Positions 27,759 through 38,453 are shown, counted from the stretch's first letter. The stretch is 64,000 nucleotides of DNA from Bacillus sp. ISL-34 (GCF_018613325.1 NZ_JAGGQJ010000023.1:124001-188000); one strand, 5' to 3'. Made by a program: numbers and translations. The notes: generated by a model not told the origin, from the sequence alone.

Positions 27759-27879
27759 GTGTCATCCTCCTTTAAGGAAAACTCGCCGCCTGTTCACCTT
27801 TTGAAGGCAGGGGCGCAGTGTTTTATGTCTTCTTTTTAAATACCCAATTCTTTAAAAAGCAAATTCATATCAATAATGA

Positions 27880-28860
<981 letters not shown>

Positions 28861-28879
28861 CTAATCAATTTTACGCTTC

Positions 28880-28888
28880 ATTATATCA
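28880..28888 (-). promoter_or_regulatory. Extended -10 promoter of pfkA
   Basis: Minus-strand TGATATAAT is a perfect extended -10 (TGn plus TATAAT). The -35 region is weak. The transcript would start near 28873, about 34 bases before pfkA. Confidence 0.6.
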
Positions 28889-29071
28889 TTGTACCCTTTT
28901 TCAAGCTTCAATAAGCAGTAACTTGCTTCACTTATGCTAACTTGATGTTATAAGCCTAACCGATTCTCTTCAGAAATTGAAGTAAAATGGCGTAAAAGTT
29001 TACATTCTACACACAAACCATATTCTTTACTCGTTTCGATAATGAATACATATGCGCCCCTTGAAAGGATG

Positions 29072-29103
29072 AAAAAACGTGTTGCCCCAGGCAGCACGTT
29101 TTT
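29072..29103 (-). terminator. Terminator after accA
   Basis: The stem AAAAACGTGCTGCC pairs with GGCAACACGTTTTT with one C-A mismatch. It ends in six T on the minus strand, 18 bases after the accA stop. Confidence 0.88.
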
Positions 29104-29120
29104 CCTTTTGCAAAATGTGT

Positions 29121-30119
29121 TTATGAATGCTGTTCCACTTCCTTAGGTTCGCCCTCAGGTTGTTTTGCAAAATCATATTCACCGATTTTCTTGAATTTCA
29201 TATAACGCTGGTTGATAAGATCATCACTATTCAATGGCAGAAGTTCATTGAATGAACGTTTCAGGATATCCTTGATGGCTTCTGCCTGTAAATTTGAATC
29301 ACGATGGGCGCCGCCCCTCACTTCAGGAATGATCTCATCGATGACTCCTAAGCGGTTTAAGTCGGGAGCCGTGATTTTCATCGATTCCGCAGCCCTCTTA
29401 GCCTGAGAGGCATCCTTCCACAGCAAGGCTGCAGCCCCTTCAGGGGAAATTACCGAATATGTGGAGTTCTCAAGCATGAAAATTCGGTCTCCGACGCCAA
29501 GTGCCAATGCACCGCCACTTCCGCCTTCACCGATGACAATACTGATGACCGGCACCTTCAGCCCTGCCATTTCAAAAAGGTTTTTCGCAATGGCTTCACT
29601 TTGCCCGCGCTCTTCAGCAGCTTTACCAGGGAAAGCTCCCTTCGTATCAATGAAACAAATAATCGGCCGGTTGAATTTTTCCGCCTGTTTCATCAGACGC
29701 AAAGCTTTTCGATAGCCTTCAGGATGGGGCATGCCAAAGTTACGACGGATGTTTTCCTTCGTATCTTTACCTCGTTGATGACCGATGACAGTCACGGCAA
29801 GTCCATCAAATTCTGCGATTCCAGCGACAATCGCTTCATCATCCCCATAATAACGATCACCATGAAACTCGATGAAGTCATTGAATAATAACGGAATGTA
29901 ATCAAGCGTCGTCGGACGTGCTGGATGCCGGGCAATCTGAACACGATCCCACGGTTTAAGATGGTTATAAATATCCACTTCCAGCTTCTCTAAACGCTTT
30001 TCCAATGTTTCGATTTCAACAGTAAGGTCTACATCAGCATCCTTCGAAATCGCCTTTAGCTCTTTAATCTTATTTCTCAGGTCCGTAATGGGACGCTCAA
30101 ACTCTAATTCGTAAATCAT
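29121..30119 (-). CDS. accA: Acetyl-CoA carboxylase carboxyltransferase alpha subunit AccA
   Basis: With AccD it transfers the carboxyl group from biotin to acetyl-CoA, making malonyl-CoA for fatty-acid synthesis. The protein has 332 residues, with [25 protein letters not shown] and GEGGSGGAL as conserved carboxyltransferase blocks. The start at 30119 makes an ATGA overlap with the accD stop, six bases behind GGTGA; an ATG two codons earlier is too close to that site. The overlap couples the two subunits in equal amounts. Confidence 0.95.
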   Translation of the reverse strand: MIYELEFERPITDLRNKIKELKAISKDADVDLTVEIETLEKRLEKLEVDIYNHLKPWDRVQIARHPARPTTLDYIPLLFNDFIEFHGDRYYGDDEAIVAGIAEFDGLAVTVIGHQRGKDTKENIRRNFGMPHPEGYRKALRLMKQAEKFNRPIICFIDTKGAFPGKAAEERGQSEAIAKNLFEMAGLKVPVISIVIGEGGSGGALALGVGDRIFMLENSTYSVISPEGAAALLWKDASQAKRAAESMKITAPDLNRLGVIDEIIPEVRGGAHRDSNLQAEAIKDILKRSFNELLPLNSDDLINQRYMKFKKIGEYDFAKQPEGEPKEVEQHS

Positions 30120-30979
30120 GACCATTCACCGCCCGGGGCATGGATTTTAAGGATCGTCGTCAAGGTTTCCTTCATTTCCGTACGGTTGACGACCGCATCC
30201 AATTGGCCGTGCTTCATCAAGAATTCAGCCGTTTGGAAATCTTCAGGAAGCTCTTCATGAATCGTCTGTTCAATGATCCTTCTTCCCGCAAAACCAATAA
30301 GGGCTCCAGGTTCGGCTAGGTTAATATCGCCAAGTGACGCGAAACTTGCCGAAACCCCACCTGTGGTAGGATGGGTCATCATTGATATGATCAGTCCGCC
30401 TCCATTGCTGAATATCTTGAGTGCTGCACTTGTCTTTGCCATCTGCATCAAGCTTAAAACACCCTCCTGCATCCGAGCGCCGCCTGATGCCGTAAATATG
30501 ATGAACGGAATCTTCAATTCACCTGCACGTTCAATGGCACGGGTAATTTTTTCCCCAACAACGGATCCCATGCTCCCCATACGGAAATTCGAATCCATGA
30601 TGGCTGTTGAAACTTGGTACCCATTGATGCTTCCAACTCCTGTGACAACCGCCTCATTAATCTTGGCTTTCTTTCTATCTTTTTCCAATTTTTCTAAGTA
30701 ATCCGGAAATTCAAGCGGGTTAACTGAAATCATTTCTTTATCAAATTCATTAAAACTCCCGGCGTCGAATAAAAATTCGATGCGCTCATGGGAAGACATC
30801 GAATGATGGTGCCCGCAATGAAGACAGACTTTCTTGTTTTTCACCAATTCTTTTGTATACATGATTTTTTTACAGCCGGTGCACTTTGTCATGATTCCTT
30901 CTGGTACATCTTGTTTCTCCCGATCAAAAGGAACCGTTGCATATTTCTTCTTAGACTTCGCAAATAGCTCTTTAAGCAA
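30116..30979 (-). CDS. accD: Acetyl-CoA carboxylase carboxyltransferase beta subunit AccD
   Basis: The zinc-ribbon-bearing beta subunit, 287 residues. The N-terminal zinc finger has CTGCKK and CLHCGHH; the crotonase-fold core has [17 protein letters not shown] and the oxyanion-hole region [11 protein letters not shown]. The start is the TTG at 30979 with GGGAGGATTAAGC before it, giving [13 protein letters not shown], which aligns with the start of B. subtilis AccD. It is first of accD-accA. The upstream region has an extended -10 and a FapR-like palindrome. Confidence 0.95.
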   Translation of the reverse strand: MLKELFAKSKKKYATVPFDREKQDVPEGIMTKCTGCKKIMYTKELVKNKKVCLHCGHHHSMSSHERIEFLFDAGSFNEFDKEMISVNPLEFPDYLEKLEKDRKKAKINEAVVTGVGSINGYQVSTAIMDSNFRMGSMGSVVGEKITRAIERAGELKIPFIIFTASGGARMQEGVLSLMQMAKTSAALKIFSNGGGLIISMMTHPTTGGVSASFASLGDINLAEPGALIGFAGRRIIEQTIHEELPEDFQTAEFLMKHGQLDAVVNRTEMKETLTTILKIHAPGGEWS

Positions 30980-31014
30980 GCTTAATCCTCCCTTTACCAC
31001 CAATTATCTATTTT

Positions 31015-31039
31015 ATGATACTTGGTACAAACTATATCA
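31015..31039 (-). promoter_or_regulatory. accDA promoter with FapR-like operator
   Basis: Minus-strand TGATATAGT (31031-31039) is an extended -10. Immediately downstream lies TTTGTACCAAGTATCAT (31015-31031, minus), which agrees with about 12 of 17 positions of the FapR palindrome TTAGTACCTAGTACTAA as I recall it. Another half-site-like TTAGTATC (plus strand, near 31050) lies upstream. FapR is the malonyl-CoA-responsive repressor of lipid genes in Bacilli. Binding is inferred. Confidence 0.45.
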
Positions 31040-31069
31040 GAAATAAAATTAGTATCGTGTAAAAAGGTG

Positions 31070-31699
31070 TCACTCGTCCTTCGACATATTTCTAATTCTA
31101 ATAAGATACGTTTCGATGGCTTTTTCTTCATCACGTTCGAGCAAATATGTAAGAAGTGACAGATAATCTTCTTTTTTCACATTACCCTGTACCATCTCTG
31201 ATGTTCTAGCATAGCTGTTGACAATGCGCCAAATTCTTTCCAGCAACCGATTGCGATTCAAAATGGCAATTCTTAAGAAGAAATCATCATCATGAAACTC
31301 ATCCGCTTTGACCCAGACCATTAATCTTTTGATGTCCTCAGCCGTAGCGAAAAAGGCGACGATCCGCAAACAGTCAATTTCAATCAGCCTTTTCGTCTCA
31401 GCCAAATCTTCTTGTACTTTTTTATCTTGCAAAAAAAAGGTTCCCAGAAGCTCGACTAGCTTATGCTCCTGGAAATCCCTGATAAACGTCCCTTCACCAC
31501 GCCTTGTTTCTATTAATCCTAATAGCTCTAAGGCACGCAATGCTTCACGGACAGAGGAACGGCCTACATTAAAACGATCCGATAACTCCCGTTCTGATGG
31601 GATTTTATCTCCCGGCAGGAGGCTGTCCGCTTCAATCATGCTACGTAGGCTCTCAACGACATCGAGATATATTTTGGATGAAGAAGTACGACCTGCCAA
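31070..31699 (-). CDS. GntR/FadR-family transcriptional regulator
   Basis: A 209-residue regulator. Residues 1-75 form the GntR winged helix, with LLPGDKIPSERELSDRF, VGRSSVREALRALELLGL and the wing ETRRGEGTF. The rest is helical and fits the FCD effector-binding fold of the FadR subfamily (about residues 85-200). The start is TTG behind GTGAGGAATAA and lies six bases after the malic enzyme stop, so the two genes are cotranscribed. accDA follows with its own promoter. The effector is unknown; a carboxylate or acyl-CoA would fit the neighbours but this is inference. Confidence 0.85.
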   Translation of the reverse strand: MAGRTSSSKIYLDVVESLRSMIEADSLLPGDKIPSERELSDRFNVGRSSVREALRALELLGLIETRRGEGTFIRDFQEHKLVELLGTFFLQDKKVQEDLAETKRLIEIDCLRIVAFFATAEDIKRLMVWVKADEFHDDDFFLRIAILNRNRLLERIWRIVNSYARTSEMVQGNVKKEDYLSLLTYLLERDEEKAIETYLIRIRNMSKDE

Positions 31700-31704
31700 A
31701 TTAA

Positions 31705-32946
31705 TTATTCCTCACTTTTTCCAATGATCGCTAATTTCCTTGTTTTTTCTTTAATTTCCTCGGGATTCACATTAATTCTAGCCACTCCCGTTTCCATCGC
31801 TGCCTTGGCAACAGCAGCCGCAACGGCAGGTGCTACCCTCTCATCAAATGGAGCAGGGATAACGTAGTCTTCGTTTAACTCATGTTCCTGTATTAAACCG
31901 GCAATGGCTTGTACTGCAGCAACCTTCATTTTTTCATTGATATGTGTCGCACGTACATCTAAGGCCCCACGGAAAATCCCTGGGAAAGCAAGGACGTTAT
32001 TGACCTGATTCGGGAAATCCGAACGGCCTGTTCCTACAACCTTGGCACCCGCTGCTTTCGCATCTTCCGGCATGATTTCCGGATCTGGATTAGCCATCGC
32101 GAAAATGATCGCATCCCGATTCATCGAAGAAACCATTTCTTTTGTCAATGCACCTGCGGCAGAAACACCTATAAATACATCAGCGTTTTGAATGACAGTT
32201 TCCAAAGGTCCTGAAATTTTATTTCGATTGGTCACTCTCGCCACTTGTTCTTTTGTATCATTCATACCTGTCGAACGGCCCTCATAAATGGCACCCTTCG
32301 TATCACACATGATGATGTCACGAACTCCATAGCTATAAAGCAATTTAATGATGGCAATGCCCGCAGCTCCCGCTCCATTCGCCACCACTTTAATTTCCGA
32401 CATAGATTTATTCACAAGCCGTAACGCGTTCACAAGACCGGCAACAGTAACAATGGCTGTACCGTGCTGATCATCATGAAAAACAGGGATATTCATTTCT
32501 TTCTTGAGTCGTTCTTCAATTTCAAAACAATTTGGTGCAGCTATGTCCTCTAAGTTCACACCACCGAAAGTCGGTTCGAGTAATTTAACGGTCTCTACAA
32601 TTTTGTCCACATCCGTCGTTTTTAAACAGATTGGGAAAGCGTCCACTCCAGCGAAACTTTTAAATAAAACGGCTTTTCCTTCCATAACCGGCATAGCAGC
32701 TTCCGGACCGATGTTTCCAAGTCCCAACACAGCCGTTCCATCGGAAATAACGGCAACAGTATTCCCCTTCATTGTATAGTCATAAACGGTTTCCGGCTTA
32801 TCGTAAATATCCTTACATGGTTCTGCAACACCAGGAGAATAAGCCAGGCTTAAATCTACTGCATTCCTAACCGGTACTTTCGAAACTGTTTCTAATTTCC
32901 CTTGATTCAAGCGGTGCATATGTAATGCTTCTTCTCTTAATGTCAT
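31705..32946 (-). CDS. ytsJ: Malic enzyme, YtsJ type
   Basis: It decarboxylates malate to pyruvate. The 413-residue short bacterial form matches B. subtilis YtsJ, which prefers NADP. The catalytic region has SLAYSPGVAEPC and GNTVAVISDGTAVLGLGNIGP, the metal-binding acidic residues lie in PVFHDDQHGTAIVT, and the cofactor fold has GAGAAGIA. The start at 32946 follows AGGAGTGAAAAC; the 11-codon longer frame has no ribosome site. It is followed directly by the GntR regulator. Together with pyk and the glyoxylate genes it feeds NADPH and pyruvate supply. Confidence 0.93.
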   Translation of the reverse strand: MTLREEALHMHRLNQGKLETVSKVPVRNAVDLSLAYSPGVAEPCKDIYDKPETVYDYTMKGNTVAVISDGTAVLGLGNIGPEAAMPVMEGKAVLFKSFAGVDAFPICLKTTDVDKIVETVKLLEPTFGGVNLEDIAAPNCFEIEERLKKEMNIPVFHDDQHGTAIVTVAGLVNALRLVNKSMSEIKVVANGAGAAGIAIIKLLYSYGVRDIIMCDTKGAIYEGRSTGMNDTKEQVARVTNRNKISGPLETVIQNADVFIGVSAAGALTKEMVSSMNRDAIIFAMANPDPEIMPEDAKAAGAKVVGTGRSDFPNQVNNVLAFPGIFRGALDVRATHINEKMKVAAVQAIAGLIQEHELNEDYVIPAPFDERVAPAVAAAVAKAAMETGVARINVNPEEIKEKTRKLAIIGKSEE

Positions 32947-33058
32947 GTTTTCACTCCTAAAACAAATTGGATAACCCATATCTTATATGCTGAAATCTAG
33001 TGGTCAGACCACAGCGGCCTGTTTTCAATATAACATAACTATTTAAGTTGTAAAACAG

Positions 33059-36000
33059 TTATTCTTTCTTATAAACCACATTCCCTTTTCCGACCAAGTC
33101 AAATAGTGCCTGCATCAGACTTTCTGTAGGGTTGACCCAATCCCAATAAGATAGCTGTACATAGCGGTTTTCCCTCTCGTAAAAAAGCATGACCTTGGTT
33201 TCACCGCTATGCTGCATCAAAATTTTTTTTATTTTTTGCAGTGTATCCTTCGTTTGCTTGCCAGCCTCAATTTTCAGGAATATCTTTCCGTTTTTTTCCT
33301 CTTTCATCTGCTTCACTTTTTCAAGCGGGTATACGTTCCTGATCAGGAGCTGTGTTTTTCCATCCCGCTCTTCCAATGTTCCTTGCAGCATAACGAGTTG
33401 TCCATGATTCAAGTCGGCAGAGTGGTTTTTATAAACATTTGGAAAAACGACCGCTTCAATATCCCCCTCTTCATCACTAACGCTCAAGAATGCCATCACA
33501 TCACCCTTTTTTGTCCTTATTGTTTTAACCGACGTAATGTATGCGCCAAGTAAGACCTTTGATTCCTTTTTATTGGTAGCTTCATCAATGGTCAAGCAGC
33601 CGAAGTGCTGAAAAAGTTCTCTGAAGCTTGTCACCGGATGATTCGAGAGATAAAGCCCCAATGCGCCTTTTTCCAATGAGAGTTTGTGCTCGATAGGGAT
33701 GGGATCGACCCGGTTGTATTTCGGTTTGAGTGAAAACTCGCCATCCGAAAACATATCGAATAGATCATCATCCGGATTAACCAATTCCGTATGATTGATC
33801 GCTACGTCCAAGCTCGCCAACAATGTTGCCCGGTCTTCACCGAATTCATCAAATGCACCTGAATGCACAAGTGCCTCCAACACTTTTCTATTTACGATTT
33901 TTCCCGAAACGCGCAAACAGAAATCGAATAAATCAGCGAACTTCTTCTGCCTCCTCGCAGCAAAGATTTCTTTCAGGACCGTACCGCCTATCCCTTTTAT
34001 GGCTCCAAGGCTATAACGGATCCCGTCCTTTTCCGGTAAAAACGGGTATCCGCTCCGGTTAATCGAGGGAGTCAGAACCGATATCCCTTTCTTTTTTGCT
34101 TCACGGATATATTGCGAAATCTTTTCATCATTCCCGACGACCGATGTCAGGAGTGCTGCCATGAAATATTCCGGATAGTGGGTTTTCAAGTAACCAAGCT
34201 GATAAGCGATGAAACTATACGCCACCGCATGGCTTCGGTTGAATCCGTAGTTAGCGAAACGGACAATCAAGGAATAAATCTCATCTGCCGTTTTTTCGGA
34301 ATATCCTTGTTTCAATGAGCCGCTCACGAAATGCTGCCGCTCTTGATCCAGAACATCCTTTTTCTTCTTCGAAACGGCACGACGGAGCAGGTCAGCCTCC
34401 CCTAGTGAAAACCCGGCTAAGCGGGAGGCAATTTGCATGATTTGTTCTTGATAAACGATGACCCCGTATGTAGGCTCGAGAATATCCTTCAAATCCTCGT
34501 GCAGGTAATCAATCGGAGCCAAACCATGTTTTCGCTCGATGAACAGCGGTATATTTTCCATCGGACCTGGACGATATAGGGCATTGACCGCGACGATATC
34601 CTCGAATCGGTTCGGTTTCAGCTTGATCAAAACCTTTCGGATGCCATCCGATTCAAATTGAAACACTCCGGTTGTTTCTCCCCTACCTAAAAGGGCTAGC
34701 GTCTCGGGGTCATCCATCGGGATATGGGACAAGTCAAGCTTTTTCCCCGTTCCCTTTTTGATGTTATTTAAAATATTATCGATGAGCGTTAAATTGCGAA
34801 GTCCAAGAAAATCCATTTTAAGAAGTCCCAGTTCTTCGAGAAGGTCCATTGGATATTGAGTCAGATGGATGCCATCATGCCCTCCCTGAATCGGAATATG
34901 CTCGGTCAGTGCCTGGTCGCTGATGACGACGCCGGCAGCATGGGTCGAAGCATGGCGAGGCAGGCCTTCAAGCAATAACGCGGTTTGAAAAAGTTTTTGA
35001 TTCAGGTCACTCTCATTAACGAATTCCCTGAGCCTTTTCGATTCCTTGAAAGCCTCGGGAAGCGTGATGCCCAGACGGCCTGGAATCATTTTCGATACCG
35101 CTTCCTGTTCCTTTGAATTCAAGCCGAAAACACGTCCTGTGTCCCTTAGTGCAGCCTTTGCAGCCAATGTTCCGAATGTAATGATTTGTGCTACATGTAG
35201 TTCCCCGTACTTCTTCGCGACATAGGCAATCACTTCTTCGCGGCGATTATCCGGAAAGTCAATGTCGATATCCGGCATCGAGACACGCTCCGGATTGAGG
35301 AAACGCTCGAACAGCAAGGAATGTTCGATGGGATCGACATCCGTTATCGATAGCACATAAGCGACCATCGATCCGGCGGCCGAACCCCTTCCCGGACCAG
35401 TCAGGATTTGATGTTCCTTAGCGAATTTCATGAAATCCCAAACGATTAAAAAGTAATCGCTGAATTTCATCTTGGTGATGACATCCAATTCATATCGCAG
35501 GCGCTCTTCATATAGAATGGATGGCTCCGGCAATCTTTCCTTCAGCCCTTGGAAACAGATGGCCTCGAGCATTTCCTCGGCTGTGACTCCATCTTCAGTT
35601 GGGTACTTAGGCAGCAGTGAACGCTGAAATGGAATTTCCAGATTGCATTGCGAGGCAATCTGTAGTGTATTTTCGAGTGCTTCCGGTCTGTCATGGAATA
35701 GTTCTGCCATCTGAGCCCGGCTTTTCAAATAATATTGATCGGATTCAAGAACCGTATGCGTCTCATCCGCCAGCTTGTCGCCATTTCCAATTGCCAACAG
35801 GACTTCTTGAGCGAGTGCGTCGCTTTCGTTCAAATAATAGACCGGATTCGTCGCGACAATCTTTATTTCTAAATCTCTCGCCAACTGACTTATGGCTTCG
35901 TTACCTTTTTCCTCATCCGCAATCGAAAGTCTCTGTATGGATACATAAAAGTTATCATGACCAAAAATTTGCAGTAATCTCCCTGCTGCCTGTTTGGCTT

Positions 36001-36418
36001 CTTCAGGATTTTCTTCTCTCAATAGCGTTTCTATTTGCCCCTCTGCACCCGGTGTGATTGCAATCAATCCCCTGGAATAGGCTTTTAGCCAATTCATTGG
36101 AATGCCTGACGGGGATTTCGTTTTTATGGCACTGCTTATTTTAAGCAGATTTTGATATCCTTCTAGACTTTTTGCCAATAAAAGAAGTCCATGTGCCGAT
36201 TCCCGTTCATCGAGGACATCCGCAAGTATGCCGATGATCGGCTTTATCCCCTGTCTCTTGCATTCTTTATAAAAATAGACCGAACCGTACATAACATTTC
36301 GATCGGTTAAGGCAAGACTTGTACAGCCATCCGCTTTCGCTTTGGCCACAAGTTCAGTGATCTTCACCGTACTTGTCAGCAGGCTGTATCCGCTCTGAAT
36401 ATGGAGATGAGTATACAC
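33059..36418 (-). CDS. dnaE: DNA polymerase III alpha subunit DnaE
   Basis: The second Gram-positive replicative polymerase, which extends RNA primers before handing over to PolC. It has 1119 residues: N-terminal PHP domain (HLHIQSGYSLL, ALTDRNVMYG), palm with MPDIDIDFPDNRR, the GPGRGSAAGS block, fingers with FNRSHAVAYSFIAYQLGYLKTHYPEYF, and a C-terminal OB fold (about 960-1060). The start is the GTG at 36418 behind GGTGGGAG, giving MYTHLHIQSG like B. subtilis DnaE; upstream in-frame ATGs would read through that site. Confidence 0.95.
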   Translation of the reverse strand: MYTHLHIQSGYSLLTSTVKITELVAKAKADGCTSLALTDRNVMYGSVYFYKECKRQGIKPIIGILADVLDERESAHGLLLLAKSLEGYQNLLKISSAIKTKSPSGIPMNWLKAYSRGLIAITPGAEGQIETLLREENPEEAKQAAGRLLQIFGHDNFYVSIQRLSIADEEKGNEAISQLARDLEIKIVATNPVYYLNESDALAQEVLLAIGNGDKLADETHTVLESDQYYLKSRAQMAELFHDRPEALENTLQIASQCNLEIPFQRSLLPKYPTEDGVTAEEMLEAICFQGLKERLPEPSILYEERLRYELDVITKMKFSDYFLIVWDFMKFAKEHQILTGPGRGSAAGSMVAYVLSITDVDPIEHSLLFERFLNPERVSMPDIDIDFPDNRREEVIAYVAKKYGELHVAQIITFGTLAAKAALRDTGRVFGLNSKEQEAVSKMIPGRLGITLPEAFKESKRLREFVNESDLNQKLFQTALLLEGLPRHASTHAAGVVISDQALTEHIPIQGGHDGIHLTQYPMDLLEELGLLKMDFLGLRNLTLIDNILNNIKKGTGKKLDLSHIPMDDPETLALLGRGETTGVFQFESDGIRKVLIKLKPNRFEDIVAVNALYRPGPMENIPLFIERKHGLAPIDYLHEDLKDILEPTYGVIVYQEQIMQIASRLAGFSLGEADLLRRAVSKKKKDVLDQERQHFVSGSLKQGYSEKTADEIYSLIVRFANYGFNRSHAVAYSFIAYQLGYLKTHYPEYFMAALLTSVVGNDEKISQYIREAKKKGISVLTPSINRSGYPFLPEKDGIRYSLGAIKGIGGTVLKEIFAARRQKKFADLFDFCLRVSGKIVNRKVLEALVHSGAFDEFGEDRATLLASLDVAINHTELVNPDDDLFDMFSDGEFSLKPKYNRVDPIPIEHKLSLEKGALGLYLSNHPVTSFRELFQHFGCLTIDEATNKKESKVLLGAYITSVKTIRTKKGDVMAFLSVSDEEGDIEAVVFPNVYKNHSADLNHGQLVMLQGTLEERDGKTQLLIRNVYPLEKVKQMKEEKNGKIFLKIEAGKQTKDTLQKIKKILMQHSGETKVMLFYERENRYVQLSYWDWVNPTESLMQALFDLVGKGNVVYKKE

Positions 36419-36532
36419 GTTTTTTCTCCCACCTTTGTAAGGCATGTTTCTTTTCATTATAGTGTTTATTTCAAAAAAAGAAAATATGTTCTCATTACCA
36501 ATGCAATTTAACTTCCTGATTTCCGGCGACTA

Positions 36533-36561
36533 TCATAATACCTCTGAACTTCCCATATAAA
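36533..36561 (+). promoter_or_regulatory. Sigma-E promoter of ytrH-ytrI
   Basis: TCATAAT (36533-36539) and CATATAAA (36554-36561) are 14 bases apart. They match the mother-cell sigma-E consensus (KMATATT, 14 bases, CATAYAHT) at 6 of 7 and 7 of 8 positions. The site is 40 bases upstream of ytrH. In B. subtilis ytrHI is sigma-E dependent. Confidence 0.65.
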
Positions 36562-36600
36562 TGGAATAGAAGAATATCAAGCAAAAAAGGATGATGATAT

Positions 36601-36936
36601 ATGAATGAAGCCTTTGTTCCAGCCTTTCTCAACAGCTTTTTCATATCGCTTGGCGTATTGCTTGGCGGCTCGATAATCGGGGGCCTCGCCGCTTTTTTTA
36701 CTGGACAAGCCCCGATGACGACTGTGTTCCGGCTATCGGACAGCCTTCGTATTTGGGCGATTGTCGCTGCGATCGGTGGTACTTTTGATATGGTCTATAA
36801 TTTCGAACGCGGTATTTTCCACGGAGAAACAAAGGATATAGTCAAGCAGGTACTATTGATTCTATCCGCACTTGGAGGGGCACAGACAGGAGCACTGATC
36901 ATAAACTGGTTCACGCAGGAGCATATTTCATCATGA
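36601..36936 (+). CDS. ytrH: Sporulation membrane protein YtrH
   Basis: A 111-residue membrane protein with three hydrophobic segments and glycine-rich helices (LLGGSIIGGLAAFF, ALGGAQTGALII). It matches the YtrH sporulation family; in B. subtilis ytrH and ytrI mutants are impaired in sporulation. AAAGGATGATGAT precedes the ATG. It stands divergent from dnaE and overlaps ytrI by four bases (ATGA), so the two are coupled and probably form a mother-cell membrane complex. Confidence 0.88.
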   Translation: MNEAFVPAFLNSFFISLGVLLGGSIIGGLAAFFTGQAPMTTVFRLSDSLRIWAIVAAIGGTFDMVYNFERGIFHGETKDIVKQVLLILSALGGAQTGALIINWFTQEHISS

Positions 36937-37436
36937 GGATTCCTCCCTATCACAGGTCTCCCACCTGGCAGCGTTTTTTTGCCGGAGCCGCACTTGGCGG
37001 ATTGATCAGCTGGGTGATTTTCTTTTATATGCATGGTGTCCAGCAGGAGAAACAGATCCGGACCCTTCACGAACAAAGAGAAGAGATCAAGGATTTAAAC
37101 GGGGAAATCGCAATTTGGGAGCAGGATTATAAAAAATTGAACCAGAAAAACGAGGAGATCCTGACGATTCAGGAAGTGGAAGTAACCATTACGAATGAAA
37201 AATACAGTCTGGATCGGCTGAGTATTGCAGAAGCGGAGGATGTGATTGAGGACGACCTGTCCTCCCTTCTCGCCAAAGATGTCGCCAGTGTCTATGACGG
37301 AAAGGTGCTTTTGAAAAAATCGATAGAAAATAAGATCGTGACCATCAATAAAAAGCGCTATCAACTTGAAGTCGTCGAAATCATGTTTTATACGAAAATG
37401 AATATTGAAATCAAACTAAAAAGGACGACTTCTTAA
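36933..37436 (+). CDS. ytrI: Sporulation membrane protein YtrI
   Basis: A 167-residue protein with one N-terminal transmembrane helix (about residues 15-36) followed by a coiled-coil segment (REEIKDLNGEIAIWEQDYKKLNQKNEEI) and a small C-terminal mixed domain. It belongs to the YtrI sporulation family; the length is the same as in B. subtilis. Its start overlaps the ytrH stop. Likely localisation is the mother-cell or forespore membrane; the biochemical role is unknown. Confidence 0.88.
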   Translation: MRIPPYHRSPTWQRFFAGAALGGLISWVIFFYMHGVQQEKQIRTLHEQREEIKDLNGEIAIWEQDYKKLNQKNEEILTIQEVEVTITNEKYSLDRLSIAEAEDVIEDDLSSLLAKDVASVYDGKVLLKKSIENKIVTINKKRYQLEVVEIMFYTKMNIEIKLKRTTS

Positions 37437-37456
37437 AGTGGATACCCACCAAATTT

Positions 37457-37486
37457 AAAGACCAAATCAGCTGCGATTTGGTCTTT
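37457..37486. terminator. Hairpin between convergent ytrI and nrnA
   Basis: A perfect 12-bp stem AAAGACCAAATC/GATTTGGTCTTT with a 6-base loop is followed by short A/T runs on either side. The T-tracts are weak, but the location between convergent genes fits a bidirectional terminator. Confidence 0.6.
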
Positions 37487-37505
37487 AAATAGTGCAAAAA
37501 ACTAT

Positions 37506-38453
37506 TTAGTCTTTTTCACTCGCTTTATTCAACTCTTCCATGTCGGCAAGGATATTATCCACTACGTCCCAAGAATGGATCGAAGCCCCTGCTGCAAACG
37601 GGTGGCCTCCGCCGTTATATTTACGGGCAATCGTATTGATGATTGGTCCTTTAGAACGGAAACGGACCCTGATTTCTTTATCCTCTTCAATGAAAAAGAC
37701 CCATGACTTAACATTTTTAATCGAACCGAGCGAGGAAACGAGCTGAGATGCCTCAGATGTAGAAGCATGGAATTTTTCAAGTATATCTTTTGTGATGATC
37801 ATTTTCCCTGTACCATATGGAAGGATTTCAAAATGCTGCAGCACATAGCCATTCAACCGTACTATGCTTTCCTCGACGTCATACATCTCCTGATATAACT
37901 GAGGGCGGGAGAACGAGTAGTGAATCAACTCACTGGCATAGGCAAATGTCTTTTCAGTCGTACTTTGGAATAGGAAACGACCTGTATCGCCAACAATGCC
38001 CGCATATAGAAGGCGTGCCGCTTCATCACTCATCTTCAAGCCTTGTTCTTTCCCGAACTGGTAAAACTCATAAATCATTTCACTTGTGGAACTTGCCGAT
38101 GTATCGACCCAGCGCATATCCCCATATGGATCTTCATTGGGATGATGATCGATTTTAATCAGTTTATCCCCCGTCGTGTACCGTGCATCACAAATCCGGT
38201 CCGTATTCGCGGTATCACAAACGATTACCAATGCACCTTCATATGTTTCATCCGAAATCACATCGAGCCTTCTTAAGTAATTCAATGACGGTTCTTCTTT
38301 CCCGACCGTAAAAATTCGCTTTTCGGGGAAGGATGCTTTCAGGATTTCCGCCAATCCCCCCTGTGAACCATAAGCGTCCGGATCTGGACGGACATGACGA
38401 TGGAGAATTATAGTATCATAACGCTTTATATCTGCTAATATTTCAGCTTTCAT
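37506..38453 (-). CDS. nrnA: Bifunctional oligoribonuclease and PAP phosphatase NrnA
   Basis: A DHH/DHHA1 phosphoesterase that degrades 2-5 nucleotide RNAs and dephosphorylates 3'-phosphoadenosine 5'-phosphate. The protein has 315 residues. The manganese-binding motifs are HVRPDPDAYGSQ, the CDTANTDR aspartate and the DHH triplet in IKIDHHPNED; the C-terminal DHHA1 motif is GGGHPFAAGA. AAGGGGAGATC precedes the ATG. It corresponds to B. subtilis ytqI and lies between ytrI and ytpI as there. Confidence 0.95.
   Translation of the reverse strand: MKAEILADIKRYDTIILHRHVRPDPDAYGSQGGLAEILKASFPEKRIFTVGKEEPSLNYLRRLDVISDETYEGALVIVCDTANTDRICDARYTTGDKLIKIDHHPNEDPYGDMRWVDTSASSTSEMIYEFYQFGKEQGLKMSDEAARLLYAGIVGDTGRFLFQSTTEKTFAYASELIHYSFSRPQLYQEMYDVEESIVRLNGYVLQHFEILPYGTGKMIITKDILEKFHASTSEASQLVSSLGSIKNVKSWVFFIEEDKEIRVRFRSKGPIINTIARKYNGGGHPFAAGASIHSWDVVDNILADMEELNKASEKD

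Noticed and set aside
31070..31699. Assignment of the GntR regulator as a true fatty-acid FadR
   Set aside because: The helix-turn-helix and overall length fit the FadR subfamily, but Bacillus FadR is a TetR protein and no acyl-CoA-binding residues can be judged from sequence alone.
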